A DNA stretch of 30,165 nt from GCA-002840305 sp964609365 (GCA_964609365.1 CAZSRC010000006.1:1-30165), one strand, 5' to 3'. Positions 8,531 through 17,194 are shown, counted from the stretch's first letter. Notes: generated from the letters alone by a model not told the origin. Numbers and translations are program-made.

Positions 8531-9322
8531 ATGGAGGATAAAAAACAAAAAAAAGTTCAAAATAAAACAAAACGAAAGGATTATTTTGGTATTATTTTTG
8601 CTTCGGTTTCTGTTATAATGTTTTTTATATTAATTTTTTCTATATATTTTTTAAAAAACTCTCTTTACGAGGCCAAGGATCAAGCTTCTTTAGAGTTTGT
8701 TAATAATTATGAAAAAAATTTAGTTTCTGAAAGCGAAGATCCTTTTGTTGGAATAAAGGGATCGTCTTTTGATCAAAATATTTCCAGTCCTCAGGATACA
8801 GGACTAGACCCATCTCTGGGAGCTACTAATGCTAAGGTTAAGATTTTTTATTTTTCTGATTTTTCTTGTCCTTTTTGTTTTGAACAAGAAAACATTATTA
8901 AAAAAGTTTATGATAAATTTAAGAACGATGTGCATATAATCTGGAAAGATTATCCGGATGTATCATCATTGAGCTCTTTTTCTTTTCAAGCTTCTAGAGC
9001 GGCTCGTTGTGCTAATGAGCAGGATAGGTTTTGGGATTATAACAGTTTATTGTATCAACAAGAAAATAGCTTTGCTAATTTAAAAAATGAATTATTTTTA
9101 AACTTAGCCAAGGATTTAAAGTTAGATTTAGATAGGTTTTCTAAATGTTTAATAGATTCAAAAATTGATAATATTATTTTGGATAATGTTTCAGAGGCTG
9201 AATCACTTGGATTGCCAGGCATACCGTATATATATATTAATGATCGTGATTTTTTAGGAGATTTAAATGAAGATGAATTAGAAGATATTATAAATTTAGA
9301 AATAAAAAAAACAGAAGAATAA
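8531..9322 (+). CDS. membrane-anchored DsbA-like thiol:disulfide oxidoreductase
   Basis: I choose the ATG at 8531 (263 residues); the upstream ATG at 8498 would overlap the previous gene and adds only a Lys/Asn stretch. A Lys-rich cytoplasmic start is followed by one membrane helix (about residues 19-41), a Ser/Glu linker and a thioredoxin-fold domain of the Thioredoxin_4/DsbA type. The active site is CPFC at 113-116 in FSDFSCPFCFEQ, and the cis-Pro loop appears as GLPGIPYIYIN. Two further Cys occur in the helical insert. It should oxidise or isomerise disulfides outside the membrane. Its place at the end of the secretion operon suggests it serves exported or surface parts of that machine. 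Confidence 0.87.
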   Translation: MEDKKQKKVQNKTKRKDYFGIIFASVSVIMFFILIFSIYFLKNSLYEAKDQASLEFVNNYEKNLVSESEDPFVGIKGSSFDQNISSPQDTGLDPSLGATNAKVKIFYFSDFSCPFCFEQENIIKKVYDKFKNDVHIIWKDYPDVSSLSSFSFQASRAARCANEQDRFWDYNSLLYQQENSFANLKNELFLNLAKDLKLDLDRFSKCLIDSKIDNIILDNVSEAESLGLPGIPYIYINDRDFLGDLNEDELEDIINLEIKKTEE

Positions 9323-9333
9323 TTTAATTTATT

Positions 9334-10731
9334 ATGGCCAAGGACTTAAAGACTATTTTTGAGTGTCAAAATTGCGGCGCCCAATTTCCAAAATGGAGTG
9401 GGCGTTGTTTAGAATGTGGAAAATGGGGAACATTAGTCCAGGATATTAAAGATGATAAAAAAATATCAGAAAAAAATTTAAAAAATATTATTTCCTCAGA
9501 GATTATAAGCTTGGATCAAGTAAATGAAAATAAAAATATTCGGATTGAATCAAAAATTTCTGAAATTGATCGTGTTTTGGGTGGTGGATTAATAGATGGG
9601 TCTCTGATTTTATTAAGTGGTGAGCCGGGCGTTGGAAAGTCTACTTTATTAGCTCAATTATCCGATGCTTTAATAAAAAATAATCAAGATTTGGCTAATA
9701 TTTTGTATATTTCAGGTGAGGAATCTGCAAGCCAAGTAAAGCTTAGGCTTCAAAGATTGAACTGTGAATTAAAAAAATTTAGTTTTATTGGAGAAACTAA
9801 TTTAGAAAAAATAATTTCTTCAGCATTAAAAACCAAACCAGCTCTTATGATAGTTGATTCTATTCAGACTATTTATTCATCAACCATTTTTTCTGAAGCA
9901 GGAGGAATTAGTCAGATTAGGGCAGTTGCAGTTAAGTTTATGGAACTAGCCAAGAAATATAATATTCCGGTATTTTTAATTGGTCATATTACTAAGGATG
10001 GTCAAATTGCTGGCCCAAAATCATTAGAGCATATTGTTGATGTTGTTTTATATTTAGAAAATGATGGTCGTGGCAGTCATTATATTTTGCGTTCAGCAAA
10101 AAATAGATTTGGTAGTGTTAATGAGATCGGAGTTTTAGAAATGACTAGCTCTGGTTTTGTTGAGGTAAAAAATCCCAGCGCTTCTTTTTTAGAATCTGGC
10201 CTAAGCTCATCTTTTTCAGGATCTTCTTTCTCTTGTGTCATTGAGGGTAATAGATCTTTTTTAATAAATATTCAGGCCCTAGTCAGTAAAACCGTTTTTG
10301 GTTATCCTCAGAGAAAAAGCTCTGGATTTGACCTCAATAGACTTCAGGTTTTATCTGCTGTAATTTCAAAAAAACAAAAAATAGACCTAACCAATCAAGA
10401 TATTATTTTAAATATCGTTGGAGGATTTAAGACTAGTGACCCAGCCCTTGATTTATCGGTTGTCTTATCTATTATATCTTCTTTTTTAAATAAGGATATT
10501 GGAAATCAACGAGTTTTATTAGGAGAACTAGGTCTAGGCGGGGAAGTTAGGCCTGTTACTTATTTAGAAAACAGACTAAGGGAAATAGAGAAAATGGGTT
10601 TTAAGGAGCTTATATTGGGAGATTTGTCCAGCGAAGAAGAAAAAAAGAGAATACTTAATAATTTTAAAAAAATAAAATTTATTTTTGTTAAAAATATTTC
10701 AGAAGCTCTTGAATCTATATTTAAAATTTAA
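9334..10731 (+). CDS. radA: DNA repair protein RadA
   Basis: 465 residues, the normal family length. An N-terminal zinc finger has Cys11, Cys14, Cys25 and Cys28. The RecA-like ATPase core carries Walker A GEPGVGKST at 96-104 (Lys102), Walker B LMIVDSIQT, and the RadA signature KNRFG at 256-260. The C-terminal part (about 290-465) is the Lon-protease-like domain. RadA is a RecA-related helicase that drives branch migration during recombinational repair and natural transformation. It begins 11 bases after the dsbA-like gene, so it is probably read through from the secretion operon, a context that fits DNA uptake but does not prove it. Confidence 0.96.
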   Translation: MAKDLKTIFECQNCGAQFPKWSGRCLECGKWGTLVQDIKDDKKISEKNLKNIISSEIISLDQVNENKNIRIESKISEIDRVLGGGLIDGSLILLSGEPGVGKSTLLAQLSDALIKNNQDLANILYISGEESASQVKLRLQRLNCELKKFSFIGETNLEKIISSALKTKPALMIVDSIQTIYSSTIFSEAGGISQIRAVAVKFMELAKKYNIPVFLIGHITKDGQIAGPKSLEHIVDVVLYLENDGRGSHYILRSAKNRFGSVNEIGVLEMTSSGFVEVKNPSASFLESGLSSSFSGSSFSCVIEGNRSFLINIQALVSKTVFGYPQRKSSGFDLNRLQVLSAVISKKQKIDLTNQDIILNIVGGFKTSDPALDLSVVLSIISSFLNKDIGNQRVLLGELGLGGEVRPVTYLENRLREIEKMGFKELILGDLSSEEEKKRILNNFKKIKFIFVKNISEALESIFKI

Positions 10732-10755
10732 ATTTTTAATATTTTTAAAATAAAA

Positions 10756-10790
10756 ATGAGCAACTTTTTGTTGCTCATGTTTTGTTTTTT
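10756..10790. terminator. bidirectional rho-independent terminator after radA
   Basis: A 9-bp perfect stem ATGAGCAAC/GTTGCTCAT with a 5-base T loop is followed by a T-rich run on the + strand and, on the - strand, by TTTTATTTT. It ends both the radA operon and the convergent orphan gene that stops at 10789. Confidence 0.9.
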
Positions 10791-11139
10791 AATTATTTTC
10801 AGCTTCATCCTCTTCTAGAATTAAAAAGAAATTTTTCATAATAGCCTTCATCTTTCGGTTTTTATTCACCTCCGTCGCTCTTTCCCTGTTTTTTTCTTTG
10901 CACCAAAGGTGGAAATAGTTTTTAATTTTTTCCTTATGATTTCCTCGAAATTTTATTTCTGTTTCAAAAAAAACATCTTTCCATTGGGCTGGCACCTTAT
11001 CGTCACAGAAATAAATCTCTGTAATTAGCCTTTTTTTCTCTTTGTCCCATCTTAGATTGTTGGTAAAAAGAGCCTCTTTTCCCTTAAATTGAGCCTCTGG
11101 TCCAACATAGGTAACTATTTCTGAAATTTTAGAACTCAT
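10789..11139 (-). CDS. hypothetical small protein, orphan transcription unit
   Basis: 116 residues, no signal peptide or membrane helix; I do not recognise the family. The N-terminal two thirds looks like a small alpha/beta domain (ISEIVTYVGPEAQFKGKEAL, then RLITEIYFCDD). A basic helix with HLWCKEKNRERATE follows, and then an acidic end (LEEDEAENN). It stands alone between convergent radA and divergent clpB. Unlike most genes here it has a textbook ribosome-binding site, AGGAGG at 11145-11150, five bases before the ATG, and a good sigma-70 promoter. This suggests independent and perhaps strong expression. Confidence 0.75.
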   Translation of the reverse strand: MSSKISEIVTYVGPEAQFKGKEALFTNNLRWDKEKKRLITEIYFCDDKVPAQWKDVFFETEIKFRGNHKEKIKNYFHLWCKEKNRERATEVNKNRKMKAIMKNFFLILEEDEAENN

Positions 11140-11144
11140 CTGAT

Positions 11145-11150
11145 CCTCCT
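11145..11150 (-). promoter_or_regulatory. consensus Shine-Dalgarno site
   Basis: AGGAGG read on the - strand, five bases upstream of the ATG of the orphan gene. It fixes that start. Such sites are absent from nearly all other genes of the window. Confidence 0.9.
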
Positions 11151-11188
11151 TTTTTAGTTATTTTAATAATTAATTTTCTTTTTTAAAA

Positions 11189-11217
11189 ACAATATCATAA
11201 AAATAAAATAAAGTCAA
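11189..11217 (-). promoter_or_regulatory. sigma-70-type promoter of the orphan gene
   Basis: On the - strand: -35 TTGACT (11212-11217), 17-base spacer, -10 TATTGT (11189-11194) preceded by TG one base upstream (extended -10). The start of transcription would be near 11183, about 40 bases before the ATG. Confidence 0.7.
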
Positions 11218-11270
11218 TATTTATGATTTTTATGCCAATATTTTGTTATTTATATGATTAGTATACACTC

Positions 11271-11299
11271 TTGACCAGTATTAAATTATATATTATAAT
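11271..11299 (+). promoter_or_regulatory. sigma-70-type promoter of clpB
   Basis: -35 TTGACC (11271-11276), 17-base spacer, perfect -10 TATAAT (11294-11299). Transcription should begin near 11306, inside the inverted repeat described next, leaving a leader of about 46 bases. Confidence 0.88.
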
Positions 11300-11300
11300 C

Positions 11301-11327
11301 TTAGCAGTCAAGATGTTTGATTGCTAA
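11301..11327 (+). promoter_or_regulatory. CIRCE element (HrcA operator)
   Basis: TTAGCAGTC, nine bases, GATTGCTAA. The CIRCE consensus is TTAGCACTC-N9-GAGTGCTAA, so 16 of 18 arm positions match and the spacing is exact. It lies directly after the -10 box and over the predicted transcription start, where HrcA would block clpB transcription until heat or unfolded protein titrates the repressor. hrcA itself is not in the window. Confidence 0.88.
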
Positions 11328-11351
11328 TTATTAATTATTTTAAATAAAAAT

Positions 11352-13994
11352 ATGTTTAATAAATTTACAAATAAATCTCAAGAGCTTATTATTAATGCTC
11401 AAGTTATAGCCTCTGACTCTGGCCAGCAATATATAGAAGGATTGCACCTTTTACTAGCATTAATTCAACAAAATGAAAGTCTAGTAAGGGTTGTCTTAGA
11501 TAGATTAAAAATTGATCCAGAGCTAATTGAGAATATGGCTAATAATGAAATTAAAAAATTAGCTAAAGTAAAGACAAAAAATACCAGCTTTGAATCGGTT
11601 CAGGCTGTTCAGGGAACTGGAGAAGTTGTCTCTATTTTTGATCGTTCAAAAAAAGAAGCTGATAGAATGGGTGATGAATTTATTTCCACTGAGCACATCT
11701 TTTTGGCCTTAATAGGCATTAAAACTCCTGCTCAGGTTGTTTTATTCAGTTTTAATATAGAATATCAAACTGTTCTCGATATTCTAAAAGAGCTTCGTGG
11801 ATCTCAAAAAATAACTGATCCAGAACCAGAAAGTAAATTTAGAACCCTAGAAAAATATACTATAAATTTAACTGAATTAGCTAGGCAAGAAAAATTAGAT
11901 CCTGTTATTGGTAGAGACACAGAGATCCGTAGAATTATGCAAGTACTTCTTCGTCGTAGTAAAAATAACCCTGTTTTAATTGGTGAGGCTGGAACTGGAA
12001 AAACTGCTATAGCAGAAGGCTTAGCTCAGAGAATTGTTAGCGGTGACGTTCCGGAAATGTTAAAAAATAAAGAGCTTGTATCCTTGGATCTAGGAGCCTT
12101 AGTTGCTGGTGCTAAATTTAGGGGAGAGTTTGAGGATAGATTAAAATCAGTTTTGAAAACTATAAAAGCTCAAGAGGGTAAAATAATTTTGTTTATTGAT
12201 GAGCTTCATACATTGGTCGGAACTGGTGCTAGCGAGGGATCTATGGATGCTTCTAATATGTTAAAACCGGCATTAGCTAGGGGTGAACTAAGAACTATAG
12301 GAGCAACAACAACAAAAGAATATCAGAAATATATAGAAAAAGATGCTGCTCTAGAACGTCGTTTTCAACCTATTTATGTTGCTGAGCCTAGCATTGAAGA
12401 TACAATTTCCATCCTAAGAGGTATAAAAGAAAAATATGAAGTTCATCATGGCGTAAGAATAACCGATGAAGCTATTGTTGCTGCTGCAAAACTTTCTAGT
12501 CGCTATATTTCAGATAGATTTTTACCAGACAAAGCTGTTGATTTGGTTGACGAGGCTACATCTGCTCTCAGAATGGAAATAGATTCAATGCCAGAAGAGC
12601 TAGATAATATGAAAAGAGAAATTAAGCATTTAGAAATTGTAAGAGCCGGATTAATAAGTAACAAAGATAATAATTTTTCTAAAAAAAGTAAAATAAATAA
12701 AGAATTAGAAGAGTTAAAAGAAAAAGCCAATCAATTAGAGCTTCATTGGAGTAATGAAAAAAATATTATTTCTAAAATTAGAGAATCAAAAAAGAAAATA
12801 GATGAATTTAAAATGGATGCTGATATTATTGAAAGACGCGGTGATGATTTAACTAAGGTAGCAGAAATTAGATATTCAATTATTCCTCAACTAGAAAAAG
12901 ATGTTAAAAAAAATCAAGAAGAATTAATAAAAATACAAAAAAAGGGACAACATATCTTGAAAGAAGAGGTTGATGAAGAGGATATCGCTAAGGTTGTTGC
13001 TAGGTGGACAGGAATTCCAGTTAATAAAATGCTAGAAAGCGAAATTCAAAAACTTTCTAGATCAGAAGATGAGTTATCAAAATCAGTGGCTGGCCAAGAA
13101 GAGGCAATTAAAGCAGTTTCCAATGCTATTCGTCGCAGTAGAGCTGGTATAAATGAAGAAAAAAAACCAATTGGCTCATTTTTATTTGTTGGTCCTACCG
13201 GAGTTGGTAAAACAGAATTAGCTAAAACTTTAGCAAAATTTATGTTTAATGATGAGCAGTCTCTGGTTAGATTAGATATGAGTGAGTTTACGGAGAAGCA
13301 TAGTATTGCTAAATTAATTGGCTCTCCTCCTGGATATATTGGACATGATGAGGGCGGACAACTTACAGACAAAATTCGTCGTCGTCCATATAGTGTAATT
13401 TTATTTGATGAAATAGAAAAAGCTCATCCAGAAACTTTTAATGTTTTATTACAGATTTTAGATGACGGTGTTTTAACTGACTCTAAGGGCAGAAAGGTTA
13501 ATTTTAAAAATACTATTATTATTATGACCTCTAACTTGGGCAATGAAGTTATCAAGCAATATTCTATTGGTTTTAGTAGTGGTGAAAATGAAGAGCAAAA
13601 TGATAAATATCGCCAAGATGAAATGAAAGAAAAAATTGATGGAATTTTAAGGGATTATTTTAAATTAGAATTTTTAAATAGAATCGATGAAATAGTTATT
13701 TTTAAAAATTTAAGCAAAGATTCTTTAGTTAAAATAATTGACCTAGAATTAGCTAAATTAGAGCTTCGATTAAAAAATAAAAATATTTCAGTTAAAATAA
13801 GTCAAAAAATCAAAAAATATTTATCTGAAAAAGGTTTTAATCCTGAGTTTGGTGCTAGACCATTAAAAAGATTGATTCAAAGTGCTATTTTGGATGAACT
13901 TGCTTTTAATATTATTGAAGGAAAGGTCAAGGATGGCGATAAGCTTTTTCTGGATATTGGAGCTAAGGAAAATCTTGTTATTTCTCTAAAATAA
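11352..13994 (+). CDS. clpB: Clp/Hsp100 disaggregase, ClpB-type with a ClpC-like IGF loop
   Basis: 880 residues. Clp N-domain (about 1-145) is followed by AAA+ domain 1 with Walker A GEAGTGKT at 211-218, Walker B ILFIDELH and pore loop AGAKFRG. A long coiled-coil middle domain (about 407-540) has the ClpB signature RMEIDSMPEELD and IERRGD. AAA+ domain 2 has Walker A GPTGVGKT at 614-621, pore loop GYIG and sensor-2 GARPLKR. The full-length middle domain argues for ClpB, which works with DnaK to dissolve aggregates. However, residues 739-741 are IGF within an insert placed as the ClpP-binding loop of ClpC (VGF in B. subtilis), absent from classical ClpB. It may therefore do both jobs. CIRCE control fits a heat-shock chaperone. 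An alternative name is clpC. Confidence 0.9.
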   Translation: MFNKFTNKSQELIINAQVIASDSGQQYIEGLHLLLALIQQNESLVRVVLDRLKIDPELIENMANNEIKKLAKVKTKNTSFESVQAVQGTGEVVSIFDRSKKEADRMGDEFISTEHIFLALIGIKTPAQVVLFSFNIEYQTVLDILKELRGSQKITDPEPESKFRTLEKYTINLTELARQEKLDPVIGRDTEIRRIMQVLLRRSKNNPVLIGEAGTGKTAIAEGLAQRIVSGDVPEMLKNKELVSLDLGALVAGAKFRGEFEDRLKSVLKTIKAQEGKIILFIDELHTLVGTGASEGSMDASNMLKPALARGELRTIGATTTKEYQKYIEKDAALERRFQPIYVAEPSIEDTISILRGIKEKYEVHHGVRITDEAIVAAAKLSSRYISDRFLPDKAVDLVDEATSALRMEIDSMPEELDNMKREIKHLEIVRAGLISNKDNNFSKKSKINKELEELKEKANQLELHWSNEKNIISKIRESKKKIDEFKMDADIIERRGDDLTKVAEIRYSIIPQLEKDVKKNQEELIKIQKKGQHILKEEVDEEDIAKVVARWTGIPVNKMLESEIQKLSRSEDELSKSVAGQEEAIKAVSNAIRRSRAGINEEKKPIGSFLFVGPTGVGKTELAKTLAKFMFNDEQSLVRLDMSEFTEKHSIAKLIGSPPGYIGHDEGGQLTDKIRRRPYSVILFDEIEKAHPETFNVLLQILDDGVLTDSKGRKVNFKNTIIIMTSNLGNEVIKQYSIGFSSGENEEQNDKYRQDEMKEKIDGILRDYFKLEFLNRIDEIVIFKNLSKDSLVKIIDLELAKLELRLKNKNISVKISQKIKKYLSEKGFNPEFGARPLKRLIQSAILDELAFNIIEGKVKDGDKLFLDIGAKENLVISLK

Positions 13995-14020
13995 TATACA
14001 TATATATATTAAATATAAAA

Positions 14021-14046
14021 AAGCAAGGATTTTCCTTGCTTTTTTG
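14021..14046 (+). terminator. rho-independent terminator after clpB
   Basis: Perfect 9-bp stem AAGCAAGGA/TCCTTGCTT with a TTT loop, followed by a T run. It separates clpB from the membrane protein/degenerate Clp pair downstream. Confidence 0.88.
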
Positions 14047-14080
14047 CTAAATTCAATTTAATTTGTTATTATTATATTAT

Positions 14081-14440
14081 ATGAATAATCATTTTTTACT
14101 TTATTTAAGCAAGGCTTTTGTCCAAGTTTTTTTGGATATTTTGTATTTTCCTCTATGGTGGTATAGCCTCGGATTGCTTAGATTTTTAGGTGTTTTATTT
14201 GTTTTTTTAAAAGAAAAATGGATAATAATGGGAGTCGGATTATGGTTGAAAAATATATTTACTCCAATGTATGGACAGAGAGATCTCGCCAGTAGATCAA
14301 TTAGTTTTTTTATTAGATTTTTTCAGATAATTTTTAGATTTATTGCTTTTTTATTTTTTTTAAGTTTGAGTATCTTGGCCTTATTAACCTGGATCTTTTT
14401 TCCGCTAACAATTTTATATTTAACATTTATTAGAATCTAA
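14081..14440 (+). CDS. small integral membrane protein paired with the membrane Clp
   Basis: Start taken at the ATG at 14081 (119 residues); a TTG at 14063 is possible but unlikely. The chain is strongly hydrophobic and aromatic, with a first membrane segment around residues 10-45 and a second around 80-117. A short polar stretch lies between them (KNIFTPMYGQRDLASRS). No family is recognised. It lies six bases upstream of the membrane-anchored Clp-like ATPase and after a terminator, so the two genes form a unit of their own. It could be the membrane partner or substrate channel of that ATPase; this is inference from pairing only. Confidence 0.75.
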   Translation: MNNHFLLYLSKAFVQVFLDILYFPLWWYSLGLLRFLGVLFVFLKEKWIIMGVGLWLKNIFTPMYGQRDLASRSISFFIRFFQIIFRFIAFLFFLSLSILALLTWIFFPLTILYLTFIRI

Positions 14441-14446
14441 AATATT

Positions 14447-17158
14447 ATGAAAAAAGAAAAAAAAATCATAGATTCAATAATTTTTCAGGAAGAAGATTTT
14501 ATAAAAAATAATAATGGAAAAATATCACTTATTTATCTTTCCAAGCTTTTTATTTTTAATACAAATTTTAAAAAATCCTTTATTTTTATCAGAAGATCAA
14601 AGAAAAAAATAGATCAAATAATTAATATAGTATCTTATATATTTATTATTCTAGGGCTAATTTCTATTTCTTATTGGGTTTATTTAAATTTAAATTTTAT
14701 TCAAATTGACCCATCTTATCTTCTCTCGTTTTATAAAAATGAAAGTATTTTTATCTCTATTTTTTTATTTTCTTTATTTTTTGTAATGTTTTCTATTTAT
14801 CGATTTAGCGAGAACCAAGCTTCTCTAAAAAAAATAAAAAAAATAAAATTTAAAAATAATTTTAATAATTTAAATAGTAAAAATTTAAAAAAGATAGATA
14901 TTTATAATTTTTTGAGTGAAGAGGTTTTGCTTATTATGGAAAACTCTTTTTTATTGGCCTCTAAGTTAAAGCAAAGAGAGGTTAGCACTATTCATCTTTT
15001 TTGGTCAATGCTTTCATCACCACAAATAAATAGCCTGTTAATAAGGCTAAATGTTAATATACCCTCACTGGTTTCTTTGTTAAAAAAATATCTTAGAAAT
15101 TCTGATGCTGAAAATTATTCTACAGAAAAAATAAAATTATCTGATCATGTTCAGGAAATTTTATTATCATCTTTTGCTGATGCCTATAATAATAAACAAG
15201 ATTCAATCGGAGTTTTAAATATTATTTTATTTTGCTATCAAAAAAATCCTATTTTACAAGAAATATTATACGAATTAGAAATATCACAAAACAAAATAGA
15301 AAATGCTGTTAAGTGGTTTAGAATTAATAATCAAATGTATCGTGATTATAAAACTTTCAAAAAGATGGCCAGATTAAAACCTGGAAATAATATGAATAAA
15401 TCCTATACTGCAATTGCTACGCCTACTTTAGATTATTTTTCTAGAGATATGACCGTTATGGCTAAATATTCTTATTTTGAATTTTGCGTTTCTAGGGAAA
15501 AAGAATTTATTCAAATTTTTGATTCTCTGGAAAGTGGTCAGAATGGAGTTTTATTAATTGGCAATAATGGAGTTGGGAAAAGAACTATCGTAGAGGGCTT
15601 GGCGCAGTTAATGGTTAAAGAGGATGTTCCATTATTTTTAAGAGATAAAAGGTTGGTAGAGCTTGATGTGTCCCGTCTAATTAGTGGAGCTTCTATATCT
15701 CAGGCTCAAGAGAGGTTAATGAATATAATTAATGAAATCCAAAGATCCAAAAATATTATTTTGTTTATTGAAAATATTGAAAATATTATGAGTTCATCTT
15801 CCTCCAATGAAGGTCTAGAATTATCAGAGGTCTTGGCAGAATCTTTAAATAAAAGTAATTTTTATTGTATTGCTTCAGCTAATAGAGAATCCTATACTGC
15901 TTATTTAGAGGGAAGATCTCTGACAAATTTAATGTCTGTAATAAATATAGTAGAACCAGACTTTGATCAGGCTATTTGTATGCTAGAAAGCAAGATTTCC
16001 TGGATTGAAAATAAGTATGGAGTTTATTTTGATTATAATTCTTTGGAGGAAGCAGTTAAATTATCTTCTCGATATATTAATGATAAATTTTTACCAGAAA
16101 AAGCTGTCAATGTTATTAAATCTGTAGCTGTAAAAAACTCTAAACAATCTCTTAGTAATCCAGATAAAAAAGTTTGCACCAAGAATGATGTAGCTGAAAT
16201 TATTAGTGAAATAACAGGCATTCCATTATCTAAGGTTTCTGAGTCCGAGGGTGAAAAATTATTAAACCTAGAAGAAAAGATACATGAAAGAATGATTGGT
16301 CAAGAGGAGGCTGTTTCTGCTGTTTCTGGAAGCTTGCGTCGGGCTAGAGCTGAATTAAGAGAATTAAGTAGGCCAATAGCTAGTTTCTTATTTTTGGGAC
16401 CAACTGGTGTTGGTAAAACCGAATTAGCAAAATCAGTTTCCGAGGTTTACTTTGGTTCCGAAGATTATATGATTAGACTTGATATGAGTGAATATCAATT
16501 AGCTGATAGTATTAAAAAAATGATTGGAGATGTTGATGGCTCAATTGGCTATTTAACTGAGGCAGTTAGAAAAAAACCATTTTCTTTAATACTTTTTGAT
16601 GAAATAGAAAAGGCTCATCCAGATATTTTAAATCTTTTTTTACAAATACTAGACGATGGCAGATTGACAGATGGGCAGGGCAGAACTATTAATTTTACTA
16701 ATTCTATTATTATTAGCACTTCTAATGCTGGAGCTTTTTTTATTCAAGATTCTGTGAAAAAAAATATAGATACTTCAATTATTAAACAAGCCCTTATTGA
16801 TGAACATTTAAATCAGGTAATGCGTCCAGAATTAATTAACAGATTCGATGGAATTATTGTTTTTAAACCATTAAATTTAGAAAATGTTTTAGCAATAGCA
16901 AAATTAATGATTAAAAAAATTGAAAAATCATTATTAAACAAAGGTATTTCTTTACTTTATGATGATGATGGTCTTTTAAAGTTAGCACAAGCTGGATATG
17001 ATCCGAAGTTTGGAGCTAGGCCCTTGCGCAGATTGCTACAAGATAAAATTGAAAATGAAATTGCCAATTTATTATTAGGTGGAAAATTAAGTCGTAGAGA
17101 TATTGTTTTTATAAATGACCTAGGTCAAATCGAAATTGAAAAAGCTAAAGATCTTTAA
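14447..17158 (+). CDS. membrane-anchored, degenerate Clp-family AAA+ ATPase
   Basis: 903 residues. A ~55-residue cytoplasmic start is followed by two membrane helices (about 61-84 and 101-124), a weak Clp N-domain and two AAA+ modules without a middle coiled coil. Domain 1 looks dead: Walker A reads GNNGVGKRT (372-380, Arg after Lys), Walker B is ILFIENIE with Glu442-Asn443 in place of Asp-Glu, and the aromatic pore loop is lost (ISGASISQAQERL). Domain 2 keeps Walker A GPTGVGKT (651-658), Walker B LFDEIEKAHP, RPELINRFD and GARPLRR. Its pore loop is shortened: GSIG with Ser699 where family members have Tyr. No IGF-type ClpP loop is seen. Such a protein could still hydrolyse ATP in domain 2 but is unlikely to thread substrates in the usual way. 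Function unknown. Confidence 0.85.
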   Translation: MKKEKKIIDSIIFQEEDFIKNNNGKISLIYLSKLFIFNTNFKKSFIFIRRSKKKIDQIINIVSYIFIILGLISISYWVYLNLNFIQIDPSYLLSFYKNESIFISIFLFSLFFVMFSIYRFSENQASLKKIKKIKFKNNFNNLNSKNLKKIDIYNFLSEEVLLIMENSFLLASKLKQREVSTIHLFWSMLSSPQINSLLIRLNVNIPSLVSLLKKYLRNSDAENYSTEKIKLSDHVQEILLSSFADAYNNKQDSIGVLNIILFCYQKNPILQEILYELEISQNKIENAVKWFRINNQMYRDYKTFKKMARLKPGNNMNKSYTAIATPTLDYFSRDMTVMAKYSYFEFCVSREKEFIQIFDSLESGQNGVLLIGNNGVGKRTIVEGLAQLMVKEDVPLFLRDKRLVELDVSRLISGASISQAQERLMNIINEIQRSKNIILFIENIENIMSSSSSNEGLELSEVLAESLNKSNFYCIASANRESYTAYLEGRSLTNLMSVINIVEPDFDQAICMLESKISWIENKYGVYFDYNSLEEAVKLSSRYINDKFLPEKAVNVIKSVAVKNSKQSLSNPDKKVCTKNDVAEIISEITGIPLSKVSESEGEKLLNLEEKIHERMIGQEEAVSAVSGSLRRARAELRELSRPIASFLFLGPTGVGKTELAKSVSEVYFGSEDYMIRLDMSEYQLADSIKKMIGDVDGSIGYLTEAVRKKPFSLILFDEIEKAHPDILNLFLQILDDGRLTDGQGRTINFTNSIIISTSNAGAFFIQDSVKKNIDTSIIKQALIDEHLNQVMRPELINRFDGIIVFKPLNLENVLAIAKLMIKKIEKSLLNKGISLLYDDDGLLKLAQAGYDPKFGARPLRRLLQDKIENEIANLLLGGKLSRRDIVFINDLGQIEIEKAKDL

Positions 17159-17160
17159 TT

Positions 17161-17184
17161 AAAAAAGCCCTTTTCAAAGGGCTT
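17161..17184 (-). terminator. rho-independent terminator of the second orphan gene
   Basis: Stem AAGCCCTT/AAGGGCTT with a four-base loop; on the - strand it is followed by six T. On the + strand no T run follows, so it serves mainly the gene on the - strand, though it may slow transcription leaving the Clp gene. Confidence 0.82.
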
Positions 17185-17194
17185 GTTAGTGAGC

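Noticed and set aside
14057..14080. TTCAAT-17-TATTAT before the small membrane protein gene
   Set aside because: The -10 would touch the ATG at 14081, leaving no room for a transcription start upstream of it, and the -35 is poor.
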